Positions 57,361-64,000 of a stretch of DNA of 64,000 nucleotides are shown one piece after another. The translations under genes and the position numbers were made by a program. Each line of letters opens with the position of its first letter. Position 1 is the stretch's first letter. Below the pieces are notes generated by a model. That model worked only from the letters and a program-made list of their open reading frames with translations, had not been told where the DNA came from and ran no database searches. Origin of the DNA: Acanthosoma haemorrhoidale (Eukaryota; Arthropoda; Insecta; Hemiptera; Acanthosomatidae); NCBI GenBank assembly GCA_930367205.1, contig OV884012.1:147327405-147391404 (forward strand), given 5' to 3'.

Positions 57361-59155
57361 ACTATCCGATAGCCCAGCCTAAACGTCAACTTCTTCATTT
57401 TTCCCTCATTTTGACTATGGTTGTGTAGTTTACGGGGTCTCTTCTGGAGGACTTGAGATCATGTTCAATCCAGTCATTAGGATTTAAACAAATTCCTTTG
57501 TTCCTTTATACCAATAGGCTACTGTGGTCCCATCATCCCCAATGTCTAACTTTTGAAATCCATGTTTAACACGAATTTAACTATTTAAGCTCTGCAACTA
57601 ATATGTCTAGAAGTATTAAATCGATAAATCATTACTTCACCACAAATACCAACTCTAGGTTAATGGAAGAGACAAGCTCAGGCATAGCTGAACGTATTTT
57701 GAAAACTTTTATGTTTTTTGAACTGGCAAATAGACTGTGTATATATTTCGTGACGCTATTTTTTTTAGAGATTGGGTAGTAAACATAAACTTAAAGATGT
57801 GCTCAATGACAAGCAAATAGTCAAATTAGTGTTCCTATGTGGGCGATGCAGCTAGCTAAAAGCCAGTTATTAATAATTGTTTAATGTATACTACAATGTT
57901 AAAGGAAGAAGATTATAACCTCAAAATTATTACTTATAAATATGCATTGGACCCGATCTTCAACTCAGCAACACAAACCAAGAATTTTGACTGGTGCTTG
58001 CTTATGCTGCTGTTGAGCAATACCAGGAACTTATAGTGTCTCGATTCCTAAGCCCCTTAGGACTTACCCTTTGGACAGCTTAGAAAGCACTAGGAACTTA
58101 GCACTAGAAATTACTAGGATGGACCATTACAGTGTCCTTTGGTTTCTACTTGATGTTCCTTATGAAAGTGAGTAAAGCACTTCATCAGCCAAGCAGCGGG
58201 ACTGAGAACAGGGTATGGGTTGCTCAACCACCACGTATTACACAGTAAGGTGCCCTTAAAAAACTCATTGAACCTTATAACCAGGTAACCAGACATGAAT
58301 GTGAATCACCTTGACATCAGCTTTAAGCTTTATGATTTGCACTACTGCCCAACATTTCTTCTGTGCTATGTATTATTTTATTTTGGTATTTATTCAAAAC
58401 CAAAAAGTAAAATTTTCTTTACTCACACTCTAACCCAATACTACAAACTAGTGGACGTCCCTATACCCTGAGTATGGGGTTACATACCCCCTCCCCCGTT
58501 TTAGTGTAATCATATACAAGTATATGCATGTATAAGTTAGTTATACTTATGTATCATTTACTGTTTATCCTTCTTTATGATTTAGCATTCATACTAGCGG
58601 AGCATTCCTTATATTTGTAATGTTATAATATCAGCCCTCTATAGGTTTTCATGATTAAACAGTACAATAAAAAATGACTATTTGTAAACAATTTATTAAA
58701 AAAAAGAAACCGTCACAGCTTCACACAAGAGAGTTTTCCTTGACTCGCCGTGTGTGTTAATGAGTGCTACTGAGTGATTGTTGAAAAACACCGTGATTTG
58801 CGTTGTATATGTTTGATTAAGGTATGACTTATGAAGGAAACAAATCAATACGGAAAAAATAGGTGATGTTAATTAACTCACCCAATTTTCTGTGAAGCCA
58901 AGGAAAAATTTGGTAAAGGTAATGCAAAGTAATATCTATAGGACAAAAACACGTTTTAGAGGTCAACTATAGAAATTTTACATTTAATTTTATGATTTTA
59001 AATTGTTGGTCAAAAGTTAAGCTTATGATTTTAAAAAACTTGCCAGTCCCAAACTCTCGTCTGTATCATCTCTGGAAATCTTTAATTACTTAAAGCTCCT
59101 GCCGGGTAGTAGGGGGCACCTGCCGGTGCCTGCCGGATCTTAGAAGGTGTGCGGG
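57361..59155. other. Intergenic or intronic DNA, nothing recognised
   Basis: No supported exon. Short GC-richer stretch near 59100-59155 adjoins the LTR fragment and may belong to it. Confidence 0.5.
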
Positions 59156-59340
59156 ACAGACTGTTCAGGAGAAGAGAAACAGGGTAGGTATTAAAGGTAG
59201 TTTATGTGGTCTTGGAATGACCACGAATTCACACTCGGTATCGAAGGGCAGGCGACCGTCCGGATCCCAAAGCAAGTGTGAACCGGGGAGAGGCAGGCTG
59301 AGGCTGGGGGAAACGCTACTAGGTACAGTTTGTAGGGCCG
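59156..59340 (-). mobile_element. LTR family L fragment
   Basis: TGTTCAGGAGAAGAG..., TGTGGTCTTGGAATGACCAC, GAATTCACACTCGGTATC and GAACCGGGGAGAGGCAG match 12592-12740 and 36520-36660. Cut on both sides; at 59340 it joins LINE C sequence directly. Confidence 0.8.
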
Positions 59341-59600
59341 TTATCACACTGCACCACTCATCCCTATAATCCTCTTGGTCAACCTCCACTGCCTCGTGAC
59401 GGGGCGACTTCCTAAGACTCCGCTTCCTCTTTCACATGTGAGGGAGGTGACAACCATGTGGACTTAGGACGTTTCTGGGCTGTTTTTAAGTACTGTATGA
59501 GTGAGCGAGTGAATGAAAATTGTTAATATGGTATGAATGAGATCATTTATCACAATTACTTATTGCTCAATGAGGCAGATAGTAATATTATCATATTAAG
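59341..59600 (+). mobile_element. LINE family C 3' fragment
   Basis: CACTGCACCACTCATCCCTA, CCGCTTCCTCTTTC, GAGGGAGGTGACAACCATGT and TATGAGTGAGCGAGTGAATG match the other family C copies; an internal part is deleted. Ends near CATATTAAGTTGTTTT. Confidence 0.8.
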
Positions 59601-60428
59601 TTGTTTTAAAATAAGATAAAATATAAAATTTTAAATTACAAGGTCATGGCAATACATATACATATATAAGCATGGTATCACTAAAATGATATTACATTAA
59701 TGTTCAATGGTTTATGGTTGGTAGGTATGGGCTTCAGTCATCGTTTTGGCGACTTTCTATGTTATCCCCAACATTGCTGAAAAAGGAAATTCGTAAGTAT
59801 TGTTTTAGTTATTATTTTACATTATCGAATTATTGCTATTTGCCTCTTAGCTCTTATGTTTCCGGGACATGTTAAGTAGATGTACTCAACTAACTGACAG
59901 GCATTGCATACTCAGGCGGACAATTTCCTTCTCTTGTCTGATGTCTTAAAAAATACCATCGATTCGAAATATGCTAGACTTTAAGTTGCTTTTTTGATCT
60001 ATGCTGTGGAAAAGTTCTGTTTGAAATAGATTTAATTTACAATCCATATCGTCTCGGTCATATAAACATTTAATAATAAAATCCATGTTTGATAAATAAG
60101 CAGGTGAAATTTGAGCGCAATATTTAGTCTAAAAATGGTTTTTAGAACTCATTAACCTATTTAAAAATAACAATTTTATCTAAATGTACTCTTTACAATA
60201 ATATGGTGAACTCAAAAAACTAACAAAAAAGTAGTTATGTAGCTAACTAATAAATCCTTAAATTACCTAGCGGGAAATAGTAAAAAAAAACTAAACATGC
60301 AGACATCAGAAAAATATGGTCGTTTGTAAATTTTGTATTTTAAATTACGAGAAGCGTTGTTGTATCATGTTTCCTATTAAAACAAAAAAAATTCACTTAA
60401 TAAAACTCTCTAACATAATTTTGGTACT
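59601..60428. other. AT-rich DNA, nothing firm
   Basis: A strong donor-like AAATTC|GTAAGT at 59790 follows an open stretch, but the acceptor before it is poor. Confidence 0.4.
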
Positions 60429-60860
60429 GTGCCCTAATCCCGTAGCACAGTCATTGCACTGCTCCACTCATCCCTATAATCCTCCCCGGAGACTGAAACG
60501 GCAGTGGCCTCGTGACCTACTATAAATGCGCACAGTGGGAGTCCTGGCAATGGCCAGTTTCTCCAATCATGTCCTGAGCGTATGTGGCCCTCGCGCTCTT
60601 CGTCAGCCTCCGCTGGCTCGTATCCGGTGACGTGGCTGGTGGGGAGCGTGGGGGACTTCCCGAGACTCCGCTTCCTCTTTCGCTTGCGAGGGAGGCAACA
60701 ACCGTGTAGACTTGGGGGGCCCCTGGGCTGTTTTTGTATGAATATTGTATGAATGTGCGAACGAATGATGAATTGTAAATATGGTATGAAAGAAAACACT
60801 TATCTCAATTATTTATTGCCTATTAAGTAGGCAGATTGTAATTTCATCATGATAAAGTTG
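60429..60860 (+). mobile_element. LINE family C 3' fragment
   Basis: 60429-60525 codes PNPVAQSLHCSTHPYNPPRR and LKRQWPRDLL with the normal stop, followed by the 3' UTR (CAATGGCCAGTTTCTCCAAT, CGTATCCGGTGACGTGG, TATGAATGTGCGAACGAATG) ending near ATGATAAAGTTGTT. It is the best-preserved 3' UTR of the family here. Confidence 0.85.
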
Positions 60861-63355
60861 TTATTGAATTGGTAAGAAAAGGGATTACATTTTTGCTGGC
60901 CGCTGAAAATTTTTGACTTATTTAAATTATCAAAATGTCTGCATAGATACAGGAATGACATCTAACGCATAGTTATAAGAGTGTGTCCCTTCAAGTACTT
61001 TCAAGTACCTTAATTCTTATAACCTCTCACTTTATAATCTAAAATTCTTAAAATTTGACAGGGGGGATCCTTAGGGTCAAATACAGGTCAAGTTCGTATT
61101 TTGGCAAGATTTGATCACGCGGTCATGACCTATGACCCTAAAAACTCACTTTTTGTTACTATTAGACTAGTTTTAGTTAAAATTAACCCATTTCGTCAAT
61201 GAGACAATTTGCACAAATAAAGACTTTATTTATTATTACTATATTTCTGTCTATGTATTAATACTACTAAATGTGGAAACTGATTCTGGACACATGCCCA
61301 TGCCGTATAAACGGTATCACATGTAACAGAAGACATTTGTTAGGTAATTGTCTGTCAGTTCGCAGGAGCATGGAGAAGAGGTGAAGAAATGGCCTAAGGT
61401 GTTCGTGCTCAGCTTCGACCCAGCGTACCCTGTTGTCTGCTACTCCGGGGGACTTGCTCAAATCCCGGTCAACCAGACTACTGCAAACTCCACAGCCGTC
61501 CAGTGAGCCATGTCCTTAAGCTATCTAGAACTAGTCTACCCGCACTACCTACGTCAACCATTTCTAATGAGAAATTCAAGAAAATTGTTTTTGCACCATT
61601 TAAGATCAAATGCCGGGTTCACAACTCTTTCAATACCACATATATATATATGCTTTTAACTTAATCAAACTCATTTATATGCCGGAGCCAGAAAAATATT
61701 ATCCATCATTTTTCTTCATAATTGATGTAACAAAACAAAACAGGTCAATCAAAAAGATGAATACAAAATCATTTAAATAATGAAAAATATGATGATGCTA
61801 AAGATTCTTGTGGCTGGATACCAAATTTTCGTGCATTAAAAAACTCAAAATGTGAAAAATCGTAGAGCCTTGTTTGAACCATAAATAATTAAAAAAAAAA
61901 AATTTTTTTGTATAATAAATTAAAAATATGAATAAATAACACACAAGAAACAATTTACGTGTTATAAAATTGCTTTACATATTGTTAGTATATTAAGTAC
62001 AAAATATTTAAAAATAAAGAAAGTAATTATTGAAAAAGTGAATATTTAACGCTTCCATAAAAATGTGTTGCACAGTTTAAATTTTTTTCCCGCCAAATTG
62101 TTTTGTCTGGCACTTGAGACGTATTTTTTTTTTTTAAATGGAAAAGGAACGTACAACATTTACCGATATTATCGAGCAATTTTTGTAGCAGGCGATTACA
62201 GAAGGTTTATGCTTAATGTCGTCATCTTCGATGCATTTTCCGTTAATCGACTCGCTATATTGTTTTAAGTGAATGTAGCCAGCGTTTTTCCATCACGGAG
62301 TCAAATTTTCCATTTCCACTGTCATTTTCAATTTTTCTTAAGCTCTCTAGAACAGTTTCAATACTTCCAATCTGTGAATTCAAGTCGAAATTTCTGGATT
62401 CCAACGTTGTGAGAGCATTTGATAGAGTGGATAGGTTTGATTTGATAAATGTTAAACAGGATATAATATATGGTGAATTAGGAATGTTTTTTTACTTTTC
62501 ATTTCTCTACATTTTAAATAAACTTAATACAAACCTATTTAATAAAAACATGATAATTTCGTTTCTCAGTAGAAATTTAATTTAGTTGATTTTTTTCGTT
62601 TTTTAGTTTAAAATTAAAACAAAAATTTATATGAAGTTGGATCGATTGCGCTATGTTTTAAAATACGCAAGAAAACAAAATGTACGATAAGATGGAAATC
62701 CGGTATCTACTGATAATATATATATACTGATAATACATACTGATACTACTGATAATATATAATGAAGTTCTAAGAAATTTGGTAGTGCCCCTGCTAGGGT
62801 GACTCCCCGTCTTAACGCTTTGGGAAATAAATATTAATAATAGTGAGATCTACAAAACAGCAAGTTGTCTATGTTTATAGGAGTAATTTTATGGTAAAGT
62901 TTGTTTTTATGTTCACAAAAATTGGAAAAAATTCCTCTATGAACCGAGACTCCTAAGAATGTTTGGCTTGTTAAGATATTTTCGCTATATCTAAAAGATT
63001 TATTTTAGAAATCCTGTTGTTAGACTTTTTAGTTCGAAATGGTTCCGTCTGCAAAAATTGGGCGTTCACAAAGGTTTCCAGTTTCTTCCCGGCTGTATTT
63101 TTTGCATTATATCCCTTATTGATTAACCAAGTAAATGTTTTGATTAATTACCCTTATAGGGTAGAAGTAGAGCCACACTTAATAAGCACCTTTTGCAGTT
63201 TTCCTGTACGAGAGGGTCCGGTGTTTTAACCATTTTCCATCATGGATACTCATTTATTTAAAACCGGCTTTTCGCAACAGTTTTCAAGCTGTTTTCAGCC
63301 GATGCAAGCTAAGACCTAATGGTATGTTTCAAAAGAAACGTGGTCTGTGTTAGTG
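60861..63355. other. AT-rich DNA, no supported gene
   Basis: A GC-richer island at about 61360-61500 has open frames on both strands but no recognised motif. Near 62705-62760 short ACTGATAATA-type repeats and TA runs occur. Confidence 0.45.
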
Positions 63356-63896
63356 AATGATGTCGAAAATTCGATTCACTTCAACACTGCCACAACCCAC
63401 TATTCTCCTACCTTCAACCACCAGCGATGCCCGTCCGATGGAAGCACTGCTGGACCACCGAAGCCTGGAGACAGATAGACCTCATAGAACCCTGACGGGA
63501 ACTGAACGATCCACACCCAGCCGAGAGATCGAGGACGATCTCCTGGCCGACTCAACCGAAGCACCATGACCCCTTCTACCTGCTCAGGGTGGGTCGATCT
63601 CCCCGGCCGATAGGCCGACACAGTGCAGCCCTCTTCAGAGGTGGGGCCAGGTATGACCTGGCCGACTACAAACCAATGCCTAGTACCCCTAGGCTCCACC
63701 ATAGGTAGACTCTCACTACCTTCCCGAACCCACCCGCCTCCTTTAGGCATCCCACACCCCATATCCTTCTCATACATCCTTCAAATGGGACTCCCCTTAG
63801 TGAAAGGCACCCATCAATCCAAAATAATTTTCCTTTTATTTTTCCCACATCCTATTTTTTATAAGTTTGAGAGTTATGCAAAAAAAAAAAAAAAAA
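63356..63896 (+). mobile_element. Possible retroposed segment with poly(A) tail
   Basis: About 500 bases that are markedly GC- and C-rich against AT-rich surroundings, ending in an uninterrupted run of about 19 A at 63879-63896. A 70-codon frame (63357-63569) starts MMSKIRFTSTLPQP and ends DDLLADSTEAP. This looks like the 3' end of a processed transcript or of a 5'-truncated LINE of another family. No flanking duplication was found, and none of the LINE motifs of families A-C is present. Confidence 0.4.
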
Positions 63897-64000
63897 AGTG
63901 TCCAACCAAAAGTTTCACTGTCAGTTTCGACTGAATTTTCGGTAAGTGTGTAGGGTAAAAGTTACCATGAGTGAAACAAAGTAACCATGTTAAGTTTCTA

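Noticed and set aside
59737..59790. Possible exon ending AAATTC|GTAAGT
   Set aside because: The donor is strong but the acceptor lacks a pyrimidine tract, and two frames are open; too weak to call.

Overview
This 64 kb window is AT-rich eukaryotic DNA, most likely from an insect. The mobile-element mix (Jockey-like LINEs, a BEL/Pao element, a degraded Gypsy, mariner remnants), genes with short introns, and TATA-driven small secreted-protein genes fit an arthropod. Species cannot be read from the sequence; a sap-feeding hemipteran is only a guess. There are no bacterial-type operons, CRISPR arrays or rRNA genes.

Layout. 3-1424: the 3' part of a gene for a proline-rich protein built on 52-residue repeats. 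About 3.5-5.0 kb: a broken transposase-like gene. 5.9-32.3 kb: a duplicated locus for a family of small, cysteine-free, helical secreted proteins. It holds two short-form genes on the minus strand (6.3 and 28.7 kb), two two-exon long-form genes on the plus strand (10.9 and 31.1 kb) and a broken fragment (11.7 kb). Copy A (8367-12441) and copy B (27839-about 32290) are recognisable paralogous blocks. They are separated by nested transposons: a solo LTR split by a Jockey-like LINE, then a young BEL/Pao element, then a second-order duplication of the LINE/LTR junction, then another solo LTR with a perfect 5-bp target duplication.

32-53 kb is a graveyard of mobile elements: LINE families here called A, B and C, four related LTRs in the window as a whole, a decayed Gypsy, and a mariner fragment beside it. 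Two exon-like segments (49726-49905 and 55341-55408) have matching splice phase and may belong to a host gene with large introns. 54.1-54.8 kb is a clean 43-bp minisatellite. 56-61 kb holds more LINE and LTR fragments. The window ends with a GC-rich, poly(A)-tailed segment that looks retroposed.

Main points of interest: (1) the BEL/Pao element has one uninterrupted 1359-codon gag-pol frame that lacks the reverse-transcriptase core; (2) a small hairpin motif, GGTGAGCCTCATCACC and variants, recurs at 3' ends of different LINE families; (3) the secreted-protein family appears in short and long forms whose difference maps to the end of exon 1.
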